A stretch of 64,000 nt of DNA. Origin: Burkholderia diffusa (GTDB lineage: Bacteria > Pseudomonadota > Gammaproteobacteria > Burkholderiales > Burkholderiaceae). Both the position numbers and the translations under genes were made by a program. Location of the stretch: positions 24,094 to 88,093 of the forward strand of contig NZ_CABVPN010000033.1 in the NCBI RefSeq assembly GCF_902499115.1, given 5' to 3'. Below, piece after piece: positions 7,631 through 17,117 of this stretch. The notes beneath the pieces were generated by a model. The model worked only from the letters and a program-made list of their open reading frames with translations, was not told where the DNA came from and did not search any database. The first letter of the stretch is position 1; each line of letters begins with the position of its first letter.

Positions 7631-9615
7631 TGGCCGCGCATGAAGAGACGGTCGAGATCGTTCAGCGTGAGCTGATACCACGTCGGCCGGCCGTGATTGC
7701 ACTGGTCCGCGCGTTCGGTCGCCTCCATCTGGCGCAGCAGCGCGTTCATCTCGTCGAGCGTCAGGCGCCGGTTCGCGCGCACTGCGTGGTGACATGCGAG
7801 CGTGCCGAGCAGCTCGTGCTGGCGCTCGGTGAGCACGCGTGAACCGCCGAACGCATGCAGGTCGGCGAGCACCGCGCGCGCGAGCGACTGCAAATCAGCG
7901 TCCTTCAGCAGCGCGGGCACCGCGCGGACCGCAAGCGTCGTCGGCGACAGCACCGCGAGGTCGAAGCCGAGCGATTCGAGCGTGTCGCGTTCTTCCTCGA
8001 CCGTGCCGATCTCGACCGGCGTCGCCGTCATCGATATCGGCAGCAGCAGCGACTGCACCGCGACCGTGCGGTCGGCGAGCGCGTTCTTGAACTGTTCGTA
8101 GAGGATCCGTTCGTGCGCCGCGTGCATGTCGACGATCACGAGGCCGTGCGCATTCTGCGCGAGCACGTAGATCCCGTGAATCTGGCCGAGTGCGAAGCCG
8201 AGCGGCTGCTCGCCGTGTACGGTGGCGGCAAGCGGCGACGCGGCGAAGCCCGGCAGCGGCGCGGCTGGCGCATCGACCGCATCCGCCGAATCGCGCGCGA
8301 TGATCGTCGTGCCATCCGGTGTGCCCGCGCTCGTGTCCTTGCGGCCGAACAGCGCGTCGTAGAGCGCGAGCGGTTGCGCGACCGGCAGTGTGCCCTGCGT
8401 CATGCGTGCCTGGCGCATCCACGTGTTGCCCGACGACGATGACGGCGACGAGAAGCCGCTGCCGCCCGTGCCGGTGGCCGCGCCCTGGCCGAGTGGCGTA
8501 TTCAGGAACGACGCGGGGCCGCTCGGCGCCGGAGAGAGTTGCGCGGCATGGCCGCCCGCGGTGGTTTCCGGCGACGCGCCCGCGTGGCGCGCGAGTGCGC
8601 GCTGCACCGCGTGGAACACGTACTGGTGGATCGAACGCGAATCGCGGAACCGCACCTCGATCTTCGATGGGTGCACGTTCACGTCGACCGATTCCGGCGG
8701 CAGGTCGAGGAACAGCACGTACGATGGGTAGCGGTCGCCGTGGAGGACGTCCTCGTACGCCGCGCGCACCGCATGCGTGAGCAGCTTGTCGCGCACGAAG
8801 CGGCCGTTGACGAAGAAGTATTGCTGGTCGGCGCGGCCGCGGCTCGCGGTCGGCAGGCCCGCGCAGCCGTAGACGGCGAGCGGCCCGGCCTGCTCGTCGA
8901 GCGGCAGGTGCGCGGTGGCGAAGCCGTCGCCGAGAATCTTCGCGACACGCTGCGCGGGCTCGGTCGCGTTCCAGTGCTCGACGGCCTTGCCGTTGTGCAG
9001 CACCGAGATCGCGACGTCCGGCCGCGCGAGTGCCGCGCGGCGGATCATTTCGAGGCAGTGGCCGAATTCGGTCTGCTCGCTTTTCAGGAACTTGCGGCGC
9101 GCGGGCGTGTTGATGTACAGCTCGCGCACCTCGATCGTCGTGCCGACCGCGCCGGCGGCCGGCGACAGCGCGCCCGTGGTCGCGTCGATCTTCGTCGCAT
9201 GCGCGACGTCGGCCGTGCGGCTCGTGATCGACATCTCGGCGACCGACGCGATCGACGCGAGGGCTTCGCCGCGAAAACCCAGCGTCGCGACCGCCTCCAG
9301 CTCCTCGAGCGAGCGGATCTTGCTCGTCGCGTGACGCATCAGCGCGAGCGGCAGTTCGGCGGGCGGGATTCCGCAGCCGTCGTCGGTGATCGAGATGCGC
9401 TTGACGCCGCCTTCCTCGAGCACGATGCGCAGCGTCGTCGCACCGGCGTCCATCGCGTTCTCGAGCAATTCCTTGACGACCGACGCCGGGCGTTCGACGA
9501 CCTCGCCGGCAGCGATCTGGCTGATCAACTGGTCGGGCAGGGGCTGGATCGCGCGCAGCGGGCGCGGAGCAGGGGCGGGCGCGGCGCCCGCGGCCGTTTC
9601 GGTGATTTCGGACAT
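7627..9615 (-). CDS. mutL: DNA mismatch repair protein MutL
   Basis: MutL is the GHKL ATPase linking MutS mismatch recognition to downstream nicking and excision. The 662-residue product shows the N-terminal ATPase motifs ELLENAMDAG, DDGCGI, GFRGEALASI and GTTIEVRELYINTPARRKFL. A Ser/Gly/Pro-rich linker follows, then the C-terminal dimerisation domain with DMHAAHERILYEQ. The ATG at 9615 is chosen because upstream in-frame residues are low-complexity and unconserved. The endonuclease motif DQHA(X)2E(X)4E in proteobacterial MutL is family-dependent and was not assessed. Confidence 0.96.
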   Translation of the reverse strand: MSEITETAAGAAPAPAPRPLRAIQPLPDQLISQIAAGEVVERPASVVKELLENAMDAGATTLRIVLEEGGVKRISITDDGCGIPPAELPLALMRHATSKIRSLEELEAVATLGFRGEALASIASVAEMSITSRTADVAHATKIDATTGALSPAAGAVGTTIEVRELYINTPARRKFLKSEQTEFGHCLEMIRRAALARPDVAISVLHNGKAVEHWNATEPAQRVAKILGDGFATAHLPLDEQAGPLAVYGCAGLPTASRGRADQQYFFVNGRFVRDKLLTHAVRAAYEDVLHGDRYPSYVLFLDLPPESVDVNVHPSKIEVRFRDSRSIHQYVFHAVQRALARHAGASPETTAGGHAAQLSPAPSGPASFLNTPLGQGAATGTGGSGFSSPSSSSGNTWMRQARMTQGTLPVAQPLALYDALFGRKDTSAGTPDGTTIIARDSADAVDAPAAPLPGFAASPLAATVHGEQPLGFALGQIHGIYVLAQNAHGLVIVDMHAAHERILYEQFKNALADRTVAVQSLLLPISMTATPVEIGTVEEERDTLESLGFDLAVLSPTTLAVRAVPALLKDADLQSLARAVLADLHAFGGSRVLTERQHELLGTLACHHAVRANRRLTLDEMNALLRQMEATERADQCNHGRPTWYQLTLNDLDRLFMRGQ

Positions 9616-9786
9616 GGCCGAATTATAGCGAGGCGGCGGTGGCGTGCCGGGGCGGTGCCGGTTACGTTTTTTCACGGAGCCTTAAGGTAGTTTCGGTATG
9701 ATGGCTCCGTTCCGCGTGCCGCCTTGTCCGGCGGGCACTTCTGCCTTTTCGGCCGTTCCGGCCCTTTCGCCTTCGAGGAATCGCAT

Positions 9787-10470
9787 TTGGATACGCTGCT
9801 TCATTTCGTCAACCTGGTCCTGCATATCGACGCGTTCCTCGGCGACTTCATCCGGCAGTACGGTGCGTGGGTGTACCTGGTGCTGTTCCTGATCGTGTTC
9901 TGCGAGACCGGGCTCGTCGTGCTGCCGTTCCTGCCCGGCGATTCCCTGCTGTTCATCGGCGGCGCGTTCGCGGCGACGGGCGACATGAACCTTGGTGCGC
10001 TGATCGTGCTGCTGCTGGTCGCGGCGATTGCCGGCAATACCGTGAACTACCTGATCGGCCGCTGGATCGGGCCGAAGGTGTTCAATACGCATATTCCGGT
10101 GCTCGAGCGCTTCCTCGATCGCGCGGCGCTGCAGAAGACCCACACGTTCTACGACAAGCACGGCGGCAAGACGATCGTGCTCGCGCGCTTCATCCCGGTC
10201 GTGCGCACGTTCGCGCCGTTCGTCGCCGGCGCGTCGTCGATGAGCGTCACGCGCTTCCAGCTGTTCAACGTGATCGGCGCGCTGGTCTGGGTGCTGCTGC
10301 TGGTGCTGCTCGGCTACTTCTTCGGCAATATTCCGTTCATCCGCCAGTATCTGAACGTGATCGTGCTGGCGGGGATCGGTGCGGCGATCGTGCCGGTTGC
10401 GCTGGGCGCGCTGTGGAAGCTGGTGCGCGGGCGGCGGTCGGGCAGTACGCCGAACACCGGCGGTCACTGA
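9787..10470 (+). CDS. DedA-family membrane protein
   Basis: A 227-residue inner-membrane protein of the DedA/SNARE-associated family. Members of this family act in undecaprenyl-phosphate or phospholipid translocation and membrane homeostasis. The signature ETGLVVLPFLPGDSLLFIGG is at residues about 35-55, and RFIPVVRTFAPFVAG lies in the conserved amphipathic loop. Several hydrophobic segments span the rest. The start is a TTG at 9787 preceded by GAGGAA at good spacing, giving MDTLLHFVNLVLHID. A more upstream ATG (9724) adds an unconserved extension. Confidence 0.88.
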   Translation: MDTLLHFVNLVLHIDAFLGDFIRQYGAWVYLVLFLIVFCETGLVVLPFLPGDSLLFIGGAFAATGDMNLGALIVLLLVAAIAGNTVNYLIGRWIGPKVFNTHIPVLERFLDRAALQKTHTFYDKHGGKTIVLARFIPVVRTFAPFVAGASSMSVTRFQLFNVIGALVWVLLLVLLGYFFGNIPFIRQYLNVIVLAGIGAAIVPVALGALWKLVRGRRSGSTPNTGGH

Positions 10471-10496
10471 GCCGCACGTGTTCCCTTCGGCGCAAT

Positions 10497-10528
10497 AAAA
10501 AAGCGTGGCGGCTGCCACGCTTTTTTTT
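10497..10528. terminator. bidirectional intrinsic terminator between dedA-like gene and mscS-like gene
   Basis: The hairpin GCGTGGC (10503-10509), loop GGCT, GCCACGC (10514-10520) is flanked by an A run on the left and a T run on the right. It can therefore stop transcripts from both converging genes. Confidence 0.9.
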
Positions 10529-10636
10529 CGTCCGTGCGGTCCGACCGATTGCCGATTTGCGGTATCGGCCGACCCGGCTGCTCGACGCCGGCTGCTTCAG
10601 TCAGAATTCCGCGGACCGACGGGCGACACCGTTGCG

Positions 10637-11449
10637 TCAGGTCGTGCGATGCAAGATCGGTGTTTCGGGCGTCGGGTATTGCGCGTCGCGGAACGTCTCG
10701 AGGATCACGCGATTGGTATCGCAGTACACCTGCCAGTAGTTCCCCGGCTGCGTCGACGGACGCACGAACAGCAGCGGGCCTTCCGGCGTGAACTGCAGCA
10801 CGCCGACGTCCGGCGCCGGATCGGGCAGCACGTTCGGGATCTGCTGGATCCGTGACTTCAGGCGGTTGATTGCATCGACCGCGTCCACGCTGTTCGCAAT
10901 CTTGGCGGTCAGGTCGACGCGGCGATGCGGCGTCGCGCTGTAGTTCGCGATGTTGTCCGAGAAGATCTTGTTGTTGCCGACGATCGTCACGATGTTGTCG
11001 GCGGTGATGATCGTCGTGCCGAACAGACCGAGTTCCTTCACCGTGCCGGTGACGCCGCCCGCGCTGATCACGTCGCCGATCTTGAACGGACGCAGCACCT
11101 GCATGAACACGCCGGCGGCGAAGTGGGCGAGCAGGCCGCCCCAGGCGGTGCCGATCGCGAGGCCGAGGCCGGCGAGCAGCGCGGCGAACGACGTGGTCTG
11201 CACGCCGAAGATCTGCAGGATCGCGAGGATCAGCAGGATCGTCAGCAGCACGCCGACCACGGAGGTCAGGTAGTCGGTGAGCGTCGGGTCGACCTTGCCG
11301 CTGCGGCGCACGACCTTGCCGAGCAGGCGCGTGGCGATGCGGATCGCCCAGCGACCGACGAACCACAACACGATCGCGGCGAGGAGATTCAGGCCAAAGT
11401 CGAGGCCGCGGGTCATCAGGAATTGCTGGGCGGATTCCAAGTTCAGCAT
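10637..11449 (-). CDS. MscS-family small-conductance mechanosensitive channel
   Basis: A 270-residue MscS-type channel that opens under membrane tension to release solutes. Two N-terminal transmembrane helices are followed by the Gly/Ala-rich pore helix (FAALLAGLGLAIGTAWGG, about residues 86-103). The beta domain (FKIGDVISAGGVTGTVKELG) and the alpha/beta C-terminal domain follow. The length is close to E. coli MscS (286). It converges on the DedA gene and its 5' side faces the capsule-locus gap. Confidence 0.9.
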   Translation of the reverse strand: MLNLESAQQFLMTRGLDFGLNLLAAIVLWFVGRWAIRIATRLLGKVVRRSGKVDPTLTDYLTSVVGVLLTILLILAILQIFGVQTTSFAALLAGLGLAIGTAWGGLLAHFAAGVFMQVLRPFKIGDVISAGGVTGTVKELGLFGTTIITADNIVTIVGNNKIFSDNIANYSATPHRRVDLTAKIANSVDAVDAINRLKSRIQQIPNVLPDPAPDVGVLQFTPEGPLLFVRPSTQPGNYWQVYCDTNRVILETFRDAQYPTPETPILHRTT

Positions 11450-12164
11450 CAGGGCTCCAAGGCGGGTTTAAAGAATGGCGTGCGGCCGATATTCGTCGCA
11501 CGGTTATAACCGACCTGTGAGGCCGAGACAACCACCGCGCCTGCTTGGACGCCAGTATCGAGCACGTTTCAATCGGCGCGACGCATGCCGTTTGCCGCGA
11601 CACGAACATTGTTAAATCCGGAGTGCAATCCGAGTCGATTACCGCTTATTACCACGGGATCGCGGATGCGGACTGATCCTGTAGTTTTCGGACTGAATTC
11701 GGACGCGTCCGACTTCCATGCGATAATGCCGGCGTTTAGGAGATCTCGCGCTGTAAGTTGAGAGAGCCTAAGCAGACAGTGCGATTGATTGAGAAGGATC
11801 GATCACCCCGATAACAGGCGCAGACAGCCGGCTGGCAAGGCCGGACGCGTTTTTCAGGCGCGCCGTTGTTTTGGTTATTTCCCGTGGTTTTCTGAAGTTC
11901 GTTTGCCATCGAGCCTGTATCCGTGGCGGAAATTGACATGCAGTCACAATTTCGTCTGCTGTCACAGAGAGGGGATTTGTTGCTTTTTCGGTCGCCAATG
12001 GCCGAAAGAATGCAAATTTAAGTGAAGAATTTTTGAGAGGTCGATGGCCTGATCGAGCTAATCGACTGATGAAAGAGCGACCGGGTGTTCGGGGGATGCG
12101 TTGATTGAGCGCCCGGGAAATGACGCTGGCAAATCAATAGTAAAAAGTCTTGGCCTCAAGATCC
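11450..12164. other. 715-bp AT-richer intergenic region upstream of the capsule export operon
   Basis: No convincing gene was found; the short open frames here lack ribosome sites and recognisable domains. The region marks the switch from high-GC core DNA to AT-richer capsule DNA. It holds the repeated CGGAC motifs and palindrome at 11669-11712 and presumably the main capsule promoter plus a long leader. I looked for the JUMPstart/ops element (GGCGGTAG) and did not see one. Confidence 0.6.
11669..11727 (+). promoter_or_regulatory. candidate operator/promoter of the capsule operon
   Basis: CGGACTGA occurs at 11669-11676 and again exactly 20 bp on at 11689-11696. A further copy of TCGGAC begins at 11699 and forms the 14-bp perfect palindrome TCGGACGCGTCCGA (11699-11712). 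Ten bases downstream lies GATAAT (11722-11727), a plausible -10 box. This arrangement suggests a regulator bound on one helix face beside a promoter. The regulator is unknown. Confidence 0.35.
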
Positions 12165-13331
12165 ATGAAAAAGAGTTTATTGGCAATTTCCGTTCTTGCC
12201 GCCTTGGCGCTTTCGGGGTGTGGGACATTTCCGGACTGGATTCCCGCGTCCGGCGCGTCTCGCCAGAAAGTGCAGGAAGTGCCCGAGACAGGCGGGCGGA
12301 TCGAAGGTATTCAACTGGTGGACGTCAACGATACGTTGGCGAGGAAACTTGCCGACAGCAAGAAGCTCGGCCAATTCGCGGACATCTTTCCGAGCGCGGT
12401 TACCAACAATTATCTGATCGGCCCGGGCGACGTCATCGAAGTGACGATCTGGGAGGCGCCGCCGGCGATGCTGTTCAGTACGCTGGCGCCCGCGCAGCCG
12501 ATGACGACGAGCACGGCCAATAGCGTCACGCTTCCCAACCAGATGGTGGCTTCGGATGGCACGATCGCCATTCCGTTCGCGGGACGGATCCTGGTCAAAG
12601 GGCGCACGACGGAGCAGATCGAGGCGAGCATCGTCAGCCATCTCAAGGGCAAGGCGAACATGCCGCAGGTGCTCGTCAGCGTCACCAAGAACAATGCGTC
12701 GAACATCACGGTCGTAGGCGAAGTCAACACGAGCGCGCTGATGCCGCTGACCCCGAAGGGCGAGCGTCTGCTGGATGCGCTGGCATTTGCGGGCGGCGTG
12801 AAGCAGTCGGTCAACCGCATGGCCGTGCAGCTCTCGCGAGGCAGTGTCACCGCGACGATGCCGCTCGATTCGGTCATTCGCGATCCGCACCAGAACGTCG
12901 TGCTCAAGCCGGGCGATGTCGTGACGGCGCTCTTCCAGTCGCAGAGCTTCTCGGTGTTGGGTGCAACGGGCAAGAACGATGAGATTCCGTTCGAAGCACA
13001 AGGCATTTCGCTGGCCCAGGCGCTCGCACGTTCGGGCGGGCTCAACGACAACCGTGCGGATGCGCGCGGCGTGTTCGTGTTCCGGTTCGAAGACGCGAAG
13101 CTGGTCGATGCGAAGGACAAGACGGTCAGGGCCATCAATGGCACCGTGCCCGTGGTCTACGAGATCAACCTGCGGGATCCCGCCGCATTCTTCGTGACGC
13201 AGAACTTCCCGATCCAGAATCGCGACGTGATTTACGTCTCGAACTCGCCCGAGGTCGAGTTCAAGAAGTTCCTTACGCTCGTCGTGATGGTGGCCAGCCC
13301 GGCGGCGACGATCAATCGGGAACTGGAGTAA
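12165..13331 (+). CDS. capsule polysaccharide export outer-membrane lipoprotein (BexD/CtrA/KpsD-type OPX)
   Basis: This protein forms the outer-membrane or periplasmic exit conduit for capsule in ABC-dependent export. A lipoprotein signal peptide ends ALALSGCG, with Cys19 as the lipidation site. The polysaccharide-export (Poly_export) domain begins NNYLIGPGDVIEVTIWE and is followed by repeated SLBB/beta-grasp segments (NITVVGEVN, FSVLGATGKN). The 388-residue length matches the BexD/CtrA/VexA group, not the longer KpsD. The ATG at 12165 is chosen because it starts the signal peptide. It is the first gene of the export operon, 6 bp before kpsM. The B. pseudomallei counterpart is probably wcbC. 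Confidence 0.92.
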   Translation: MKKSLLAISVLAALALSGCGTFPDWIPASGASRQKVQEVPETGGRIEGIQLVDVNDTLARKLADSKKLGQFADIFPSAVTNNYLIGPGDVIEVTIWEAPPAMLFSTLAPAQPMTTSTANSVTLPNQMVASDGTIAIPFAGRILVKGRTTEQIEASIVSHLKGKANMPQVLVSVTKNNASNITVVGEVNTSALMPLTPKGERLLDALAFAGGVKQSVNRMAVQLSRGSVTATMPLDSVIRDPHQNVVLKPGDVVTALFQSQSFSVLGATGKNDEIPFEAQGISLAQALARSGGLNDNRADARGVFVFRFEDAKLVDAKDKTVRAINGTVPVVYEINLRDPAAFFVTQNFPIQNRDVIYVSNSPEVEFKKFLTLVVMVASPAATINRELE

Positions 13332-13337
13332 GGCGCC

Positions 13338-14156
13338 ATGTCGGGAAAGGTGCGTACTCCGTTCGAGGTCACGGTCTCCGTCTGGAGAGCCATGTTCCTG
13401 CGCGAGGCACTGGATCGGTTGTTCGAGGCGCGTGCGGCGTGGTTGTGGTTGTTGATTGAGCCGATCATCTACATATCGACCCACGCGTTCGGGTTCGAAA
13501 CATTTCGCATCCACGAGGTGGGCGGAATCGCGATAAATATGTGGATTATCGCGGGGTTTATCGGTTTTCTTCTGTGGCGCCGTACCTGGGTTCAGGTGTT
13601 GCACGGGATAGATAGCAATCGCGCATTTTTTGCCTATCGGCAAGTGAAGCCTTTCGATGTTGCTCTTGTTCGAGCTGCGTTGGAGCTGTTTTTGATGATA
13701 CCGATATCTATCATCATCATTTTGATTGCAGTTGCGGCGGGGCATGCCGTGACGCCGGATTTGATCAACCCGGCGTGGCTTCCCGCTGACCCACTCTTGG
13801 TTATCGTTAGCGTCGTTGGATTGTGGCTGTTCGGACTGGGATTTGGTCTCATTACGTCAGTGGCAATGAGTTTTGTGCCGGAATTGGATCATATATTTAA
13901 GCTCATGTATCTGCCGCTTTATTACGTGTCCGGCGCACTGCTTCCTATTTCGTTGTTCGTTCCGCAGCCCTATCAATATTTGTTCTTGGCCAACCCGGTA
14001 GTTAATGGTCTCGAGTTGATCAGGCTGGGTTTCCTGCCGACATATCATGCCCTTGATGGTGTGAGTTTGTCCTATCTATATGGATCGGCATTGGTGTCTT
14101 TGCTTATTGGTTTGGCCATGTACAAACGCTTTTCCAGAAAGCTGGTGATGCGATGA
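13338..14156 (+). CDS. kpsM: capsule ABC transporter permease (KpsM/CtrC/BexB, Wzm-type)
   Basis: The inner-membrane permease subunit of the capsule exporter (ABC-2 family). The 272-residue product has about six hydrophobic segments. An N-terminal amphipathic cytoplasmic helix (FLREALDRLFEARAAWLWLL) is followed by the conserved LPLYYVSGALLPI loop and FLANPVVNGLELIRLGF near the end, as in BexB/CtrC. Its stop overlaps the kpsT start (ATGA). The base composition drops visibly within this gene compared with the core. Confidence 0.93.
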   Translation: MSGKVRTPFEVTVSVWRAMFLREALDRLFEARAAWLWLLIEPIIYISTHAFGFETFRIHEVGGIAINMWIIAGFIGFLLWRRTWVQVLHGIDSNRAFFAYRQVKPFDVALVRAALELFLMIPISIIIILIAVAAGHAVTPDLINPAWLPADPLLVIVSVVGLWLFGLGFGLITSVAMSFVPELDHIFKLMYLPLYYVSGALLPISLFVPQPYQYLFLANPVVNGLELIRLGFLPTYHALDGVSLSYLYGSALVSLLIGLAMYKRFSRKLVMR

Positions 14157-14815
14157 TACTGATCGAAGACGTTCATAAGCGCTATATGACCGAACACGGT
14201 GTCGGTAAATGGGTGCTGCGCGGTATCAACATGATCATTCCACCTAAACACAGCGTCGCGCTGATTGGTCGAAATGGTGCTGGGAAATCCACTCTGCTTC
14301 GCATTATCGGTGGAATCGATTTTCCGACAAAAGGCAGCGTTGAGCGGCGATGCCGGGTATCGTGGCCGATGGGGGGAGGCGGACTGGAGGGGACACTTAC
14401 CGGACGCCAGAACGCGAAATTTGTCTGCCGCGTGCATGGCCACCAGGACGAACTCGCAGATCGTCTCGCCTTTATTCAGGATTTTGCCGAGTTGGGCGAT
14501 TCCTTCGATGAACCGGTGCAGCACTATTCTTCCGGTATGCGATCGCGTTTGCAGTTTGCTTTGTCGCTCGCGTTCGATTTTGATGTATTCATTTCCGATG
14601 AAGTTACCTCCGCGGGTGACGCGAAATTCAGAAAGAAGGCCGCCGATGCTTTCAAAAGCATGGTGGATCGGGCCAGCGTAATCATGGTCTCTCATGATGA
14701 AGGCACGCTCAGGCAATTTTGCCAATCTGGCATCTGGATCGATGAAGGCCAGGCGTACTGGTTCGACGATCTTGGTGAAGCATTGAGCGCGTACAAAAAT
14801 AAGACTTTGGTATGA
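14153..14815 (+). CDS. kpsT: capsule ABC transporter ATP-binding protein (KpsT/CtrD/BexA, Wzt-type)
   Basis: The ATPase driving capsule export. The 220-residue product has Walker A GRNGAGKST (39-47), a signature region HYSSGMRSRLQFALSLAF, Walker B DFDVFISDEVTS, and a switch His in VIMVSHDEGTL. There is no C-terminal carbohydrate-binding domain as in O-antigen Wzt, so export should be independent of terminal-sugar recognition. It overlaps both kpsM and kpsE by four bases. Confidence 0.94.
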   Translation: MILIEDVHKRYMTEHGVGKWVLRGINMIIPPKHSVALIGRNGAGKSTLLRIIGGIDFPTKGSVERRCRVSWPMGGGGLEGTLTGRQNAKFVCRVHGHQDELADRLAFIQDFAELGDSFDEPVQHYSSGMRSRLQFALSLAFDFDVFISDEVTSAGDAKFRKKAADAFKSMVDRASVIMVSHDEGTLRQFCQSGIWIDEGQAYWFDDLGEALSAYKNKTLV

Positions 14816-15984
14816 AAGAATTGTCGACAACCAAAAGCTCGCTCGCGACTGCAAAATTTGTTGCGGCCTATGACAAGGCAAAGCGAGCGATCATCTCAGT
14901 TAAAATCTTCAAGCTGATCATCCGCTTGATTATCATCGGCGCAGTATTGTCGGTCCCGTACTGGTTGCTGATAGCCTCGGATCGCTATGTTTCCGAGGCA
15001 ACTGTAATCATTCAAAGAACTGATCAAGTGGATGGTGCTGTTGCCGGACTTCCGGCTATTGTTGCTGGCGTAGGTGGTCCCAATAGTGGGGATCAACTCT
15101 TGCTGCGTGAGTATCTGTTATCCACGGACATGCTCAAGAAGCTCGATGCCTCTCTCGATCTGCGGTCACATTTCAGTAGTCACGGGCGGGACCCTATTTC
15201 GCGTATGTGGTTCAAGAATGCGCCGGATGAATGGTTCTATAAATACTGGCTGTCCCGAGTTGGCGTTGATTACGACAGTTACAGCGGCGTTCTGCGTATC
15301 CGGGCAGAAGCCTACGACCCCAAGATGGCTCAGGCTATCGTGAGCATGATGGTTCATGAGGGGGAGTTGCATATGAATCAGATTGGTCATGAACTGGCTC
15401 AGTCGCAGGTAGATTTCCTGGCGAAGCAGGTAACGCTTGCGCACGATCGATTTTTGGATGCCACGCAATCTGTAATTGACTTCCAGAATCAAAAAGGATT
15501 GGCTGCCCCGCAGGCAACGGCAGAAAGCATTAACGCACTTATTGAAAAGCTGGAGGCCCAAAAAACCGATGTTAAAACCCAGCTGGCTGCATTGCCGGCA
15601 TCGTTGGATCAGAATCAACCAACGGTGGTAATGCTAAAGAACAATCTGAATGCCATTCAGCAGCAGATTACCCAGAAAAAGGCGGAGTTGACGTCGCCTT
15701 CAAGAAGGACGCTCAACTACACTGTTGATGAATTCCAGCGCTTGCAAATGCAGGCGGGATTTGCTCAGGATTTGTATAAGACGGCTCTTTCAGCACTGGA
15801 GAAAGGCCGGATGGATGCTGCTCGTACGCTCAAGATGGTCTCCACGCTCCAGGCGCCGACCATGCCGGGCTACCCGCTCAAACCCGAGCGGCTCTATAAC
15901 GTGCTGGTGACGCTGCTGATCGCTGCAGCGGTGATTGGGGTGATAAAGCTACTGGAAAGCATTATTTCGGATCACGTGGATTGA
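14812..15984 (+). CDS. kpsE: capsule export inner-membrane co-polymerase (KpsE/CtrB/BexC)
   Basis: A PCP-3/OMA-bridging protein linking the ABC transporter to the outer-membrane lipoprotein. The 390-residue product has an N-terminal transmembrane helix (about residues 28-50, LIIRLIIIGAVLSVPYWLL). A large periplasmic coiled-coil region follows (about 190-320). The C-terminal helix is preceded by the Pro-rich motif APTMPGYPLKPERLYN, typical of the family. It is coupled to kpsT upstream. The B. pseudomallei counterpart is probably wcbD. Confidence 0.93.
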   Translation: MKELSTTKSSLATAKFVAAYDKAKRAIISVKIFKLIIRLIIIGAVLSVPYWLLIASDRYVSEATVIIQRTDQVDGAVAGLPAIVAGVGGPNSGDQLLLREYLLSTDMLKKLDASLDLRSHFSSHGRDPISRMWFKNAPDEWFYKYWLSRVGVDYDSYSGVLRIRAEAYDPKMAQAIVSMMVHEGELHMNQIGHELAQSQVDFLAKQVTLAHDRFLDATQSVIDFQNQKGLAAPQATAESINALIEKLEAQKTDVKTQLAALPASLDQNQPTVVMLKNNLNAIQQQITQKKAELTSPSRRTLNYTVDEFQRLQMQAGFAQDLYKTALSALEKGRMDAARTLKMVSTLQAPTMPGYPLKPERLYNVLVTLLIAAAVIGVIKLLESIISDHVD

Positions 15985-15998
15985 GATCGGGAAGCGTA

Positions 15999-17117
15999 AT
16001 GAAAACCCTGATTATCTTTGGAACGCGACCAGAGGCGATCAAGATGGCGCCGCTGGTCAATGCGTTGAAGACCGAGCCGAAAATCCAGGCGACCGTTTGT
16101 GTCACTGCACAGCATAGGCAGATGCTGGACTCGATGCTTGATTTTTTCCAAATTCGTCCCGACTACGATCTCGATATCATGGCACCGGACCAGACGCTTT
16201 CCGGGATAACGAGCAAAGTCCTCGACGGACTTGATTGTGTCTTGAGGAAGGCGCAACCGGACATCGTGCTTGTGCAAGGAGACACTTCAACTACGATGGC
16301 AGCGGCGTTGTCCGCTCACTACCGACAGATTGAAGTAGGCCACGTCGAGGCAGGGCTTCGTACCGGTGATTTGTTTGCACCGTGGCCGGAGGAGGCGAAC
16401 CGCCGCCTCACGAGCGTTTTGGCGAAGTATCACTTCGCACCGACACCAAATGCTAGAGATAACTTGCTCCGGGAGGGTATCGCTGAGGCGGATGTTCACG
16501 TCACCGGCAACACCGTCATCGATGCTCTGTTGGGCACGGTCGCGAGGACGCGCGACGAGGCTGTATGGCGCGGAGACCTGGAACGGCGCTTTGGCTTTCT
16601 GAATCCGCGGAAGCGTTTGATTCTCGTTACTGGTCATCGTAGGGAAAATCTGGGAGATGGGCTTGACTCAGTCTGCCGTGCTCTGCGAGAAATTGCCCAA
16701 CGCGGTGACATTGAAATTGTTTTCCCGGTACACCTGAATCCGAAGGTAAAACAATCCGTTCATCGTCTCCTAGGTGATGTTGCGGGCGTGTTTCTCATCG
16801 AGCCGCAGGAATACTTGCCCTTTGTCTACCTGATGGATAGGGCTGCACTCGTCATCACGGACTCGGGTGGTATTCAAGAGGAAGCCCCCGCTCTGGGCAA
16901 ACCGGTGCTTGTTACCCGTGAAACTACAGAGCGGCCGGAAGCGATCGTTGCAGGTACGGCAAGGATTGTCGGCACGGACAAAACAACCATCGTCAATGAA
17001 GCGAACCGTCTCCTTGATGATGCAGACGAGTACGCCACCATGGCGCATACCGCCAATCCCTATGGTGATGGCACGGCAGCCTCGCGGATTCGCGATATTT
17101 TGGTGAGCGCATGTTGA
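15999..17117 (+). CDS. wecB: UDP-N-acetylglucosamine 2-epimerase, non-hydrolysing
   Basis: WecB interconverts UDP-GlcNAc and UDP-ManNAc, supplying the precursor for WecC. The 372-residue product starts MKTLIIFGTRPEAIKMAPLV. It carries the family landmarks GDTSTTMAAAL, GHVEAGLRTGD, VTGHRRENLGDG and SGGIQEEAPALGKPVL, with ETTERPEA near the end. The ATG at 15999 is chosen over an in-frame ATG 18 bp upstream. It follows kpsE by 14 bp and overlaps wecC by 7 bp. The presence of the pair predicts ManNAcA in the exported polymer. Confidence 0.95.
   Translation: MKTLIIFGTRPEAIKMAPLVNALKTEPKIQATVCVTAQHRQMLDSMLDFFQIRPDYDLDIMAPDQTLSGITSKVLDGLDCVLRKAQPDIVLVQGDTSTTMAAALSAHYRQIEVGHVEAGLRTGDLFAPWPEEANRRLTSVLAKYHFAPTPNARDNLLREGIAEADVHVTGNTVIDALLGTVARTRDEAVWRGDLERRFGFLNPRKRLILVTGHRRENLGDGLDSVCRALREIAQRGDIEIVFPVHLNPKVKQSVHRLLGDVAGVFLIEPQEYLPFVYLMDRAALVITDSGGIQEEAPALGKPVLVTRETTERPEAIVAGTARIVGTDKTTIVNEANRLLDDADEYATMAHTANPYGDGTAASRIRDILVSAC

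Noticed and set aside
11736..12025. Small open frames in the capsule-operon upstream gap (both strands)
   Set aside because: They overlap one another on opposite strands and have no ribosome sites or conserved features.
11450..12164. JUMPstart/ops (GGCGGTAG) element for RfaH-type antitermination
   Set aside because: Searched by eye on both strands and not found.
12177..13745. 522-codon minus-strand frame opposite the capsule export lipoprotein
   Set aside because: Shadow frame. The plus strand carries a clear lipoprotein signal and Poly_export domain.
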